A DNA stretch of 64,000 nucleotides from JANNAT01 sp031384605 (lineage in GTDB: Bacteria > Pseudomonadota > Alphaproteobacteria > Rhodobacterales > Rhodobacteraceae), in the NCBI GenBank assembly GCA_031384605.1, contig JANNAT010000089.1, forward strand, positions 62,001-126,000. Reading direction: 5' to 3'. Of this stretch, positions 15,445 to 23,298 are shown one piece after another; the first letter of the stretch is position 1, and each line of letters begins with the position of its first letter. The notes below the pieces were generated by a model. The model did no database searches, was not told the DNA's origin, and worked only from the letters and a program-made list of their open reading frames with translations. A program made the translations under genes and the position numbers.

Positions 15445-16997
15445 TCCAGTTCAATCGTGCCGGGCGGCTTGGATGTGATGTCATAAAACACCCGGTTGAT
15501 ACCCGGCACTTCGTTGATCAACCGTGTCATGGTTTCGCCAAGGAAATCATGGGTAAAGGGGTATGTATCGGCGGTCATGCCATCGACAGATGTTACCGCG
15601 CGCAGGGCAAGCGCGTAATCATACGTGCGCCCATCGCCCATGACGCCAACCGTTTTCATTGGCAGAATCGCGGCAAAGGCCTGCCAGATTTCGTCATAAA
15701 GCCCGTGTTTACGGATCTGGTCGATATAAACGGCATCGGCCGCGCGCAAGATATCCAGCTTTTCGGTGGTAATCTCACCGGGACAGCGGATGGCAAGGCC
15801 GGGGCCGGGGAAGGGGTGGCGGCCGATGAACGATTGCGGCAAACCCAACTCGCGACCCAAAGCGCGGACTTCATCCTTGAACAGCTCGCGCAAGGGTTCC
15901 ACCAGTTTCATCCCCATCTTTTCCGGCAAACCACCGACATTGTGGTGCGATTTTATGGTAACTGATGGCCCGCCGCTGAACGACACAGATTCGATAACAT
16001 CCGGGTAAAGCGTTCCTTGGGCCAGAAATTTAGCACCGCCCACGGCATTGGCGTGTTTTTGAAACACATCAATAAACAGCCGCCCAATGGTTTTGCGTTT
16101 GATCTCTGGGTCGGAAATACCCGCCAGCGCGCCCAAGAATAGATCGGCTTCATCCGCATGGATCAGGGGAATATTATAGGTGTCGCGGAACATCGACAAA
16201 ACCTGTGCCGCCTCGCCCAGCCGCAACAACCCGTGATCGACGAACACGCAGGTCAGTTGATCGCCGATCGCCTCATGGATCAGCACGGCGGCGACAGAAC
16301 TGTCAACGCCGCCAGACAGCCCGCAAATCACCCGCTCATTGCCCACTTGCGCGCGGATTTTGGCGATGGCCTCGGCGCGGTAGGCCCCCATTGTCCAATC
16401 GCCTTTGAACCCGGCCAGCTTGACGAAGTTTTCATACAGTTTCGCACCGCGCGGGGTGTGGTGCACTTCGGGGTGGAATTGCACGGCATAAAAGTGGCGC
16501 GCGGGATCGGCTGTGATGGCAAACGGGGCGTTGGGCGAGGTGCCATAAACGGTAAAGCCGGGGGCGATTTGGCTGACATGATCGCCGTGCGACATCCAGA
16601 CCTGTTCGCGATCTTCCAAAAACCAGCCATCCAGCAAGTCAGATCGCGCCGCCGATGGGGTCACGAAAGCCCGGCCAAATTCGGCGGTGCCGTGGCCCCG
16701 TTCCACGCGGCCGCCAAGGCAATGCATCATCACTTGCTGGCCATAGCAAATCCCCAAAACCGGGACGCCGATGGTGAATACGGATGCCGGTGGCATTGGC
16801 GCGCCATCCGCGAACACCGACGCCGGGCCACCCGACAAGATCACCGCGCGCGGCGCAAAGCTGGCCAGAAACGCATCATCGACTTTGTTGAACGGGTGTA
16901 TTTCGCAATAAACATTCAACTCGCGCAGGCGGCGTGCGATCAGTTGCGTCACCTGAGAGCCGAAGTCGATGATAAGAAGGCGGTCATGCTGGATCAT
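15441..16997 (-). CDS. guaA: GMP synthase (glutamine-hydrolysing)
   Basis: 518 residues. It aminates XMP to GMP using glutamine and ATP. The class I glutamine amidotransferase domain (~1-200) has Cys84 in GICYGQQ and the His/Glu pair in QFHPEVHHTPRG. The ATP-pyrophosphatase P-loop is GLSGGVDSS (~225-233), and the C-terminal dimerisation domain has HPFPGPGLAIR and ends SKPPGTIELE. Length is normal. It is divergent from mttB across a 275-base gap that contains a dispersed repeat. Confidence 0.97.
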   Translation of the reverse strand: MIQHDRLLIIDFGSQVTQLIARRLRELNVYCEIHPFNKVDDAFLASFAPRAVILSGGPASVFADGAPMPPASVFTIGVPVLGICYGQQVMMHCLGGRVERGHGTAEFGRAFVTPSAARSDLLDGWFLEDREQVWMSHGDHVSQIAPGFTVYGTSPNAPFAITADPARHFYAVQFHPEVHHTPRGAKLYENFVKLAGFKGDWTMGAYRAEAIAKIRAQVGNERVICGLSGGVDSSVAAVLIHEAIGDQLTCVFVDHGLLRLGEAAQVLSMFRDTYNIPLIHADEADLFLGALAGISDPEIKRKTIGRLFIDVFQKHANAVGGAKFLAQGTLYPDVIESVSFSGGPSVTIKSHHNVGGLPEKMGMKLVEPLRELFKDEVRALGRELGLPQSFIGRHPFPGPGLAIRCPGEITTEKLDILRAADAVYIDQIRKHGLYDEIWQAFAAILPMKTVGVMGDGRTYDYALALRAVTSVDGMTADTYPFTHDFLGETMTRLINEVPGINRVFYDITSKPPGTIELE

Positions 16998-17069
16998 AGG
17001 ATTTGCCTAGCCTTTGGGGCTGGGAATCACAAGATCGGGTGGCAAGGAAAAATTCTGGCAGGAAGAATT

Positions 17070-17133
17070 TTAGGGGGGCGCTGCCCCCCTCGGCCTTTGG
17101 CCTCACCCCTTGGCGGTATTTTCACCAAGATGA
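17070..17133 (+). repeat. dispersed intergenic repeat, copy C
   Basis: GGGGGGCGCTGCCCCCC forms the first hairpin and GGCCTTTGGCC the second, followed by CCCCTTGGCGGTATTTTCACC and AAGATGAA. It is the most diverged of three copies with this architecture in the window. It lies between divergent guaA and mttB. The rest of that 275-base gap shows no other clear signal. Confidence 0.55.
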
Positions 17134-17272
17134 AATCGATTTGTCGCTTATCGAATCCCGCGATGTCGGTATTCGCGGATTTGCGGCGCATTCGGGGGGC
17201 GGCCTTGGGCATAATCGCGCCATAACAGCGCAACGAATGGCCCGCAGTTCGCGGTTTGCGATGGAGAATTTT

Positions 17273-18814
17273 ATGACCGAAGTGGTGGGACGCAGGGTTC
17301 GGGGCGGCGGCGGATCAACCCGGCGGGCAGAGCGCACGGCGGTATCGTTTGAAACGGCGCGGTTCATCCAGCGCAATATCCCGAACTTTGAGATTTTGAA
17401 CGAAGAGGCGGTGGCGATCATCGAATGGAACGCCGACACGGTTCTGGAAGAGATTGGCGTTAACTTTATCGAAAATGAAGGCGCGTTGGCGTTGTGGCGG
17501 GCCGCAGGGGCCGACGTGCGCGGCGAGCGGGTGCACATTCCGCGCGGGTTGGCGCGTAAGCTGTGTGCCACTGCCCCCCGCAGTTTTACTCAATATGCCC
17601 GTAACCCTGACCGCAACGTCGACGTTGGTGGCCGCAATCTGGTATTGGCCCCGGTTTACGGCCCGCCTTTCGTGCGCGATGCGGCTGGCGGGCGGCGCTA
17701 TGCCACCATCGCAGATTTCCAGAATTTCGTGAAGCTGGGCTATATGAGCAAATGGCTGCACCATTCGGGTGGCACGGTATGTGAGCCGACGGACGTTCCG
17801 GTAAACAAGCGCCATCTGGATATGTTGCACGCGCATATGGTGCTGACCGACAAACCCTATATGGGGTCGGTCACCGAACCCAGCCGGGCGGCAGATTCGG
17901 TGGAAATGTCGAAGCTGCTGTTCGGGGCCGATTTTGTTGACCAGAACACCGTGATGACCAGCCTGATCAACATCAATTCACCCATGACCTTTGATGGCAT
18001 CATGATGGGTGCTTTGGAGGTTTATGCCAAGGCCAATCAGGCCACCATCATTTCGCCGTTTATCGTTGGCGGTGCCATGGCCCCGGTAACGGTTGCAGGC
18101 ACTTTGACCCAAGTTTTGGCGGAATGTCTGGCAGGCGTCGCCTATAGCCAGTTGGTGCGTCCCGGAGCACCCGTGATCATGGGCGCGTTTGTGACCTCGA
18201 TTGACATGAATTCGGGCGCGCCAACCTTTGGCACGCCAGAGGCTGCCCATATCACCTATGGCGTGGGCCAATTGGCGCGGCGGTTGAACCTGCCGTATCG
18301 GTCTGGCGGGTCGTTTTGCGGATCAAAGCTGCCCGACGCACAGGCGGCCTATGAGACGGCGAACAGCCTGAATATGGCGCTGCTGGCGGGGGTGAATTTC
18401 ATGTTGCACGCCTGCGGTTGGTTGGAAGGCGGGCTGGTTTCGTCTTACGAGAAATTCGTGATGGACGCCGATCAGTTGGGAACGCTGCACCATCTGGCCC
18501 AAGGCGTGATGATGGACACCAATGGGCAGGCCATGGACGCGCTGCGCGAAGTGGGGCCGGGCGGGCATTTTCTGGGCTGCGAACACACCCAAGCCAATTT
18601 CAAAACTGCGTTCTGGCGCAGTGATCTGTTCGATTACAAACCGTTCGAAACCTGGGCCGAAGAGGGCGCGCGCGACACCCAAGCGCTGGCATCCGAGCGG
18701 GTCACCAAAATGTTGGGCGATTATCAGCAACCCAGCTTGGATGAAGGCATCCGCGAGGCGCTGGATGCCTATGTGGCCCGGCGCAAATCTGAAATGCCGG
18801 ACGCGTTTATTTGA
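17273..18814 (+). CDS. trimethylamine methyltransferase (MttB) family protein, non-pyrrolysine type
   Basis: 513 residues of the MttB superfamily: a TIM-barrel methyltransferase that moves a methyl group from a quaternary amine to a corrinoid protein. There is no in-frame amber codon, so it belongs to the non-pyrrolysine branch, of which MtgB uses glycine betaine. Recognisable blocks are EIGVNFIENEGALALW, APVYGPPFVRD, KPYMGSVTEPSRAADSV and SGGSFCGSKLPDAQAAYE. The ATG is preceded by GGAG at six bases; ATG codons further upstream run into the repeat. No corrinoid protein or reductive activator is adjacent. Substrate uncertain. Confidence 0.87.
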   Translation: MTEVVGRRVRGGGGSTRRAERTAVSFETARFIQRNIPNFEILNEEAVAIIEWNADTVLEEIGVNFIENEGALALWRAAGADVRGERVHIPRGLARKLCATAPRSFTQYARNPDRNVDVGGRNLVLAPVYGPPFVRDAAGGRRYATIADFQNFVKLGYMSKWLHHSGGTVCEPTDVPVNKRHLDMLHAHMVLTDKPYMGSVTEPSRAADSVEMSKLLFGADFVDQNTVMTSLININSPMTFDGIMMGALEVYAKANQATIISPFIVGGAMAPVTVAGTLTQVLAECLAGVAYSQLVRPGAPVIMGAFVTSIDMNSGAPTFGTPEAAHITYGVGQLARRLNLPYRSGGSFCGSKLPDAQAAYETANSLNMALLAGVNFMLHACGWLEGGLVSSYEKFVMDADQLGTLHHLAQGVMMDTNGQAMDALREVGPGGHFLGCEHTQANFKTAFWRSDLFDYKPFETWAEEGARDTQALASERVTKMLGDYQQPSLDEGIREALDAYVARRKSEMPDAFI

Positions 18815-18822
18815 TTAGGGAT

Positions 18823-18846
18823 ACGGTGCGCCGATCGGCGCACCGT
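18823..18846. terminator. 24-base perfect palindrome after mttB (GGTGCGCC family)
   Basis: Ten-base arms ACGGTGCGCC/GGCGCACCGT surround GATC, eight bases after the mttB stop. It can act as a terminator hairpin. The GGTGYGCC core recurs at 48.2 kb and 59.87 kb, so it belongs to a small palindrome family in this genome. Confidence 0.6.
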
Positions 18847-18882
18847 TTCGAAAAACCAGCCGCGTCGCCGGCCTGACGCCGC

Positions 18883-19167
18883 TTACCGCACAGGGCTGCG
18901 GGGTAACAGGCGCACTTCGGCCATCAGGGCAATCAGCACCTCGATATGACGGGCCACGGAATAGCACGCGTCGCCTGCGCGGCGGGTTTGCTCTATTTCC
19001 GCTTCATCTTGAAAAAGTTTGGAAACTGACCGCTCCATCGGGGCCAACGGCGCGCCCAGACGACGCAAGTCCCGGTCACGCCGATATTCTTGCATGCCAA
19101 AGCGTGCGGCACGGATCAACAGGCGCGGGCGGCGCAACTCTGCCAGCAGGGAACGGAAATCGGTCAT
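18883..19167 (-). CDS. DUF6477 family protein
   Basis: 94 residues, soluble and strongly charged. The N-terminal MTDFRSLLAELRRPRLLIRAARFGMQEYRRDRDLRR and the C-terminal ACYSVARHIEVLIALMAE match a small Rhodobacteraceae family I know as DUF6477. No function is established. The start is placed at MTDFR, after which homology begins. It is divergent from the GafA-like gene, so the two share a control region. Confidence 0.75.
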   Translation of the reverse strand: MTDFRSLLAELRRPRLLIRAARFGMQEYRRDRDLRRLGAPLAPMERSVSKLFQDEAEIEQTRRAGDACYSVARHIEVLIALMAEVRLLPRSPVR

Positions 19168-19255
19168 GGCATTCTCCAATAGGTGATGTGCCACCTTACA
19201 TCCACACAACCGGGCGTTGCTTAAACAGGGTTTCGAGCGCGCGCGGGATTTCGGC

Positions 19256-19348
19256 ATTGTTTATCATTTAGAAACAATTATCGCAAAAGCCTCAGGTATT
19301 AACGAATAGGTAAGCAATGCACGGCAGGGTTGTTAACGTTTCCCTAAC
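19256..19348. promoter_or_regulatory. control region with two CtrA-like sites and an inverted repeat
   Basis: Two matches to the CtrA consensus TTAA-N7-TTAA are present: TTAA-N7-GTAA at 19299-19313 and TTAA-N7-CTAAC at 19333-19348, 34 bases apart. Just upstream is the inverted repeat ATTGTTT-N9-AAACAAT (19256-19278). In Rhodobacter capsulatus the GTA activator gene gafA is controlled by CtrA, so these sites fit the downstream gene. Each site has one mismatch to the consensus. Confidence 0.5.
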
Positions 19349-19385
19349 CTCAATGCCCATCTTTAGCTTGGCCTTTACCCACGAT

Positions 19386-20528
19386 ATGCAAATCGAACCG
19401 CCGCAGACCTCTGCGTTGCCGCCAAATCTGACCGCGCTCACTCATTTGCCCGATTGGTTGCCAGATGCAGTGCGGCTTTATCTTGACCATACCGAAGACG
19501 GTCTGTCGCTGCGGGCTTTGGCGCGGCGCGACGGAATGCACGCGTCAACGGTGATGCGGCTGATCCGGCGCTATGAAGGCCGCCGCGATGATCCGCTTGT
19601 CGATGAGGCTTTGGCCACCTTGCAGCACGTTGCGGCCCAAGCCCACCACCACCCAGCCAGAAAGGAAGACCCCACCATGTCGGCACCCATTCGTCCCCAA
19701 AGCCTGATGGCAGACGAGGCCACAATTCACGCGGAAGGCAGGGTTATCTTGCGCCGTCTGGCAGAGCCCGGCGCAGTTCTGGCGATTGCCCCGGACATGG
19801 AAAAGGCAGTGGTGATGCGGGAATATCCGGATGGGCGCACCGTGCGAACCGGCATTGTTGACCGGGTTGTGGCGCAGGCCTTTGCGCTGAAGAACTGGAT
19901 CATCTGCCGCAAGCCGGGACGGGTGGCGCAGTATGAAATCACCCACGACGGGCGCGCGGCGTTGCGGCGCATGATGGATCAGGACGGGGCTGCGGGGATG
20001 GCCGAAGCAGCGGCGGTCTTTGGCGATCAACCGCCTGCAGGGGATCAACGCGATGCGGCGCCCGAGGATGGCCCACGCCGCAACCGCTATAATCTGGCGG
20101 AAAGCCCGGTGGCGGTGCTGGGGCGGCGGCGCGAAAAGGACGGCAAGTTGTTTTTGGAACAAGATCTGGTCGTGGCGGCGGAACGTTTGCGGGAAGATTT
20201 CGAATTGGCGCAAATGGGGCCAAAGGTGGCGCAGAACTGGGAAAGGTTTCTGACCGGATCAGATCGCGGCGGATATCGGGGCGATACTGGCATGGCACAA
20301 GGCCCGCTGGCGGCACGTGACCGGGTTGCAGCGGCCTTGCGCGATCTGGGCCCCGGTCTGGGCGATGTGGCGCTGCGGGTGTGCTGTTTTCTGGAAGGCA
20401 TCGAGACCGCAGAACAGCGGCTTGGCTGGGCAGCGCGGTCGGGCAAGATCGTGCTGCGTATCGCACTACAGCGGTTGCGGCGACATTATGATGCGACGTA
20501 TGGGCGGTCAGGGCCACTGATCGGGTAA
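19386..20528 (+). CDS. gafA: GafA-like gene transfer agent activator (HTH plus DUF6456)
   Basis: 380 residues from the chosen start. Residues ~17-60 are a helix-turn-helix module (LSLRALARRDGMHASTVMRLIRRYE). Residues ~100-380 include AEGRVILRRLAEPGAVLAIA and the DUF6456 segment from RRNRYNLAESPVAVLGRRREKDG to RLRRHYDATYG. This two-part plan matches GafA of R. capsulatus (rcc01865/rcc01866), which directly activates the gene transfer agent promoter. The start is uncertain: an ATG at 19317 has a better ribosome binding site, but the added codons are atypical and carry a CtrA-like site. The identification rests on domain order and remembered family features. Confidence 0.7.
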   Translation: MQIEPPQTSALPPNLTALTHLPDWLPDAVRLYLDHTEDGLSLRALARRDGMHASTVMRLIRRYEGRRDDPLVDEALATLQHVAAQAHHHPARKEDPTMSAPIRPQSLMADEATIHAEGRVILRRLAEPGAVLAIAPDMEKAVVMREYPDGRTVRTGIVDRVVAQAFALKNWIICRKPGRVAQYEITHDGRAALRRMMDQDGAAGMAEAAAVFGDQPPAGDQRDAAPEDGPRRNRYNLAESPVAVLGRRREKDGKLFLEQDLVVAAERLREDFELAQMGPKVAQNWERFLTGSDRGGYRGDTGMAQGPLAARDRVAAALRDLGPGLGDVALRVCCFLEGIETAEQRLGWAARSGKIVLRIALQRLRRHYDATYGRSGPLIG

Positions 20529-20534
20529 AATCCG

Positions 20535-20559
20535 GCCCCGGCCTGCGCCGGGGCAAAAA
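20535..20559 (+). terminator. terminator hairpin after the gafA-like gene
   Basis: A perfect eight-base stem GCCCCGGC/GCCGGGGC with CTGC loop begins six bases after the stop. Immediately following is a second perfect stem, AAAACGCTA/TAGCGTTTT (20556-20578). Confidence 0.6.
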
Positions 20560-20602
20560 CGCTATTGCATAGCGTTTTCAGGATTTTACGCGCGGGACAA
20601 CC

Positions 20603-20682
20603 GCACCGCGCCGGCGGTGCAGTGTTTGCCGTGTACGAGGTCGCCGCATAGCGTTGCCAGAGGCCCCGGCCTTCGCCGGGGC
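20603..20682. repeat. further hairpins between gafA-like gene and katG
   Basis: GCACCGC/GCGGTGC (loop GCCG, 20603-20620) is followed by a second exact copy of the GCCCCGGC/GCCGGGGC stem (20663-20682), which lies just beyond the katG stop and can terminate katG on the minus strand. With the two stems next to the gafA-like stop, the 170-base convergent gap holds four hairpins. Confidence 0.55.
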
Positions 20683-20698
20683 GATTGTGATCGTGCGC

Positions 20699-22906
20699 CT
20701 ACACCAGATCAAACCGATCCAGCATCATCACTTTGGTCCAAGCGGCAACGAAGTCTTTCACAAAAAACGCACCACCGTCTGCAGCGCCGTAAACTTCGGC
20801 AAGCGCGCGCAATTGCGAGTTTGATCCGAACACCAGGTCAACGCGGCTGGCCGTCCATTTTACGGCACCGCTGGTGCGATCCCGGCCTTCAAACAGGTCT
20901 GTCATTGCTGATGCTGGTGTCCAGGCGGTGCGCATATCCAACAGATTAACAAAGAAATCATTGGTCAGAATGCCCGCACGGTTGGTGAACACCCCCTGCG
21001 TGGCACCGCCCACATTGGCCCCCAACACCCGCAGACCGCCCACCAGAACGGTCATCTCTGGTGCGCTTAGGGTCAGCAACTGCGCCTTGTCGATCAGCAA
21101 TTCTTCAGCAGACAGCGTGTAGGCCGTGCGCAGATAATTGCGGAACCCATCGGCACCGGGCTCCAGAGCGGCAAAACTATCCACATCGGTTTGCTCTTGG
21201 TTGGCGTCGTTGCGGCCGGGCGTGAACGACACTTCAACGCTGTGCCCCGCAGCTTTGGCTGCCTGTTCAACAGCCACACCGCCGGCCAAAACGATCAGAT
21301 CGGCAAGCGATACTTTGCGCGCCCCCGATTGCGCATTGAAAGTCGATCTAATCGCTGCAAGCGCGGCCAGAACCGTTGCCAATTGCGCAGGCTGGTTTAC
21401 CGCCCAATCCTTTTGCGGGGCAAGGGCTATGCGCGCGCCATTGGCTCCGCCACGCTTGTCCGATCCGCGAAACGTCGATGCCGACGCCCATGCGGTTGAT
21501 ACCAGCGCCGAAATCGACAGGCCGGCCGCCGTGATCATGGCTTTCAGGTTCGAGACATCGCCCGCATCAATCATCGCATGATCTGCTGACGGGATCGGAT
21601 CTTGCCAGATCAGGTCTTCCGTGGGCACTTCTGGTCCCAGATAGCGCACAATTGGCCCCATGTCGCGGTGCGTCAGTTTGAACCATGCCCGCGCGAACGC
21701 ATCGGCAAAAGCATCCGGATCGGCCTGAAACGCGCGTGAAATCGGGCCATAGATCGGGTCCATCCGCATCGCCATATCGGCTGTTGTCATCATCGGCGCG
21801 TGGAAAACCGCAGGATTATGCGCATCCACGATCATATCTTCGGCGGCCACATCGCGGGCCCGCCATTGCTGCGCACCTGCCGGGCTGCGCACCAGATCCC
21901 AGTCATATTTGAACAGAACCCTGAAATAACCCATATCCCAGGTCGTTGGATTTGGCTTCCACGCGCCCTCAATGCCACTGGTTGTGGTGTGGCCGCCGCG
22001 GCCTGTGCCAAGGGCGTTGCGCCAGCCAAGGCCCATTTGATCAATCGACGCCCCTTCAGGATCAACGCCAACCAGCGTTGGATCGCCCGCGCCATGCGCC
22101 TTGCCAAAAGTATGGCCACCCGCAACCAAAGCCACGGTTTCTTCGTCATTCATCGCCATGCGCGCGAATGTCTCGCGAATGTCGCGCCCCGATGCCACCG
22201 GATCAGGCGCGCCGTTCGGGCCTTCGGGGTTGACGTAGATCAGCCCCATCTGCACGGCTGCCAACGGGGTTTCCAACTGGCGATCACCCGAATAGCGTTT
22301 GTCGTCCAGCCAGATGTCTTCATTGCCCCAATAAACGTCTTCCTCCGGCTCGAACACATCAACCCTGCCACCGCCAAAGCCAAAGGTTTTGAAGCCCATC
22401 GATTCCATCGCCACGTTGCCGGCCAACACCATCAGATCGGCCCAAGACAGGCTTGCGCCGTATTTCTGCTTGATCGGCCACAACAGGCGGCGCGCTTTGT
22501 CCAAGTTGCCATTGTCGGGCCAGCTGTTCAGCGGCGCAAACCGCTGGGTGCCAGACCCTGCACCACCCCGGCCATCACCGGTGCGGTAGGTGCCCGCCGA
22601 ATGCCACGCCATCCGGATGAACAAACCACCGTAATGGCCCCAATCGGCGGGCCACCAATCCTGACTGTCGGTCATCAAAGCGGTCAGATCGGCTTTGACC
22701 GCCGCCAGATCCAGCGCCTTGAACGCATCTGCATAGCTGAACGCCCCGCCCATCGGGTTGGACGCGGGCGCATGCTGATGCAGGATCTTCAGGTTCAACT
22801 GATTTGGCCACCAATCGCGGTTGGATCGCACCGCGGACGAGGTTTGGCTGCCTGCACCGTGCATCACCGGGCATTTGCCTGCGATTGCGCTGTCATTTCC
22901 GTCCAT
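20699..22906 (-). CDS. katG: catalase-peroxidase
   Basis: 735 residues, full length for KatG, a haem enzyme destroying hydrogen peroxide. The distal-pocket residues are Arg98, Trp101 and His102 in IRMAWHSAGTYR. The Met-Tyr-Trp adduct partners appear as Tyr in LIYVNPEGPNG and Met in RMAMND, and the proximal His is in LVAGGHTFGKAH. The degenerate C-terminal peroxidase-like domain follows from ~430. No oxyR is adjacent; control probably runs through the palindrome at its promoter. Divergent from lipA. Confidence 0.97.
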   Translation of the reverse strand: MDGNDSAIAGKCPVMHGAGSQTSSAVRSNRDWWPNQLNLKILHQHAPASNPMGGAFSYADAFKALDLAAVKADLTALMTDSQDWWPADWGHYGGLFIRMAWHSAGTYRTGDGRGGAGSGTQRFAPLNSWPDNGNLDKARRLLWPIKQKYGASLSWADLMVLAGNVAMESMGFKTFGFGGGRVDVFEPEEDVYWGNEDIWLDDKRYSGDRQLETPLAAVQMGLIYVNPEGPNGAPDPVASGRDIRETFARMAMNDEETVALVAGGHTFGKAHGAGDPTLVGVDPEGASIDQMGLGWRNALGTGRGGHTTTSGIEGAWKPNPTTWDMGYFRVLFKYDWDLVRSPAGAQQWRARDVAAEDMIVDAHNPAVFHAPMMTTADMAMRMDPIYGPISRAFQADPDAFADAFARAWFKLTHRDMGPIVRYLGPEVPTEDLIWQDPIPSADHAMIDAGDVSNLKAMITAAGLSISALVSTAWASASTFRGSDKRGGANGARIALAPQKDWAVNQPAQLATVLAALAAIRSTFNAQSGARKVSLADLIVLAGGVAVEQAAKAAGHSVEVSFTPGRNDANQEQTDVDSFAALEPGADGFRNYLRTAYTLSAEELLIDKAQLLTLSAPEMTVLVGGLRVLGANVGGATQGVFTNRAGILTNDFFVNLLDMRTAWTPASAMTDLFEGRDRTSGAVKWTASRVDLVFGSNSQLRALAEVYGAADGGAFFVKDFVAAWTKVMMLDRFDLV

Positions 22907-22944
22907 GGCGGTCTCCGATCCGGGGGCTTGGGTGATTTGCGCCA

Positions 22945-22973
22945 GTCATAGCAAAATGCAGGCGCGACTTTAA
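22945..22973 (-). promoter_or_regulatory. katG promoter
   Basis: Read on the minus strand, TTAAAG and TATGAC are separated by 17 bases, about 40 bases before the katG ATG. The -35 box overlaps one arm of the adjacent palindrome, so the bound protein would sit directly on or beside polymerase. Confidence 0.45.
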
Positions 22974-22987
22974 GTAGATATACTTAA
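22970..22987. promoter_or_regulatory. TTAAGTA-GATA-TACTTAA palindrome at the katG promoter
   Basis: Seven-base perfect arms with a four-base centre. It does not match the OxyR pattern (ATAG-N7-CTAT) or an FNR box. The half CTTTAAGTA, including the base preceding the arm, is repeated exactly upstream of the cytochrome c gene at 25226-25234, in the same orientation to its gene. The regulator is unknown. Confidence 0.5.
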
Positions 22988-23239
22988 GTGATCAAAACTT
23001 TACACCTGCGGCAAAAAGGCAGGATTTATGCCAAGGACCGCTTTTTGCGGCTTTCCAGTGGCAAGCGGGGCGTGTCCTTTGCCCCTAGACGCAAACCAGT
23101 GGGCAAGGGTGGGGGGGCATCAGCCATAATTGTCAGATCCTGCAATAGAATCCGCCTGTCAGATCGCTTTGACGTCCCCTGAATTTTCGCCAGTCCTCGC
23201 CTATGCCCGTAATGCATAGCCCCACAGCAACTGCGATTG

Positions 23240-23268
23240 TTGCTTTTGCGACAGGCGAAGACTATGTA
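23240..23268 (+). promoter_or_regulatory. lipA promoter
   Basis: TTGCTT and TATGTA are separated by 17 bases, ending 30 bases before the GTG start. GAGGGG at 23285-23290 provides the ribosome binding site. Confidence 0.45.
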
Positions 23269-23298
23269 TTAGCAACCAATTTTCGAGGGGAAAAAACC

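Larger units (their letters stand above)
22907..23298. other. 392-base intergenic region between katG and lipA
   Basis: The longest gap in the window without a confident gene. It holds the katG promoter and a palindrome (22945-22987) at one end and the lipA promoter (23240-23268) and ribosome binding site at the other. A 64-codon frame in the middle (22988-23182) is basic, has no family resemblance and no ribosome binding site, and is not accepted as a gene. Confidence 0.6.

Noticed and set aside
17003..17272. 90-codon N-terminal extension of the MttB-like protein
   Set aside because: It reads through a dispersed repeat and the ATG at 17273 has a good ribosome binding site.
17273..18814. Pyrrolysine-containing MttB
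   Set aside because: The frame has no internal amber codon and there is no pylT/pylS-like context in the window.
22988..23182. 64-codon plus-strand frame between katG and lipA
   Set aside because: No ribosome binding site, no family resemblance, strongly basic low-information product, and it begins at the edge of the katG operator.
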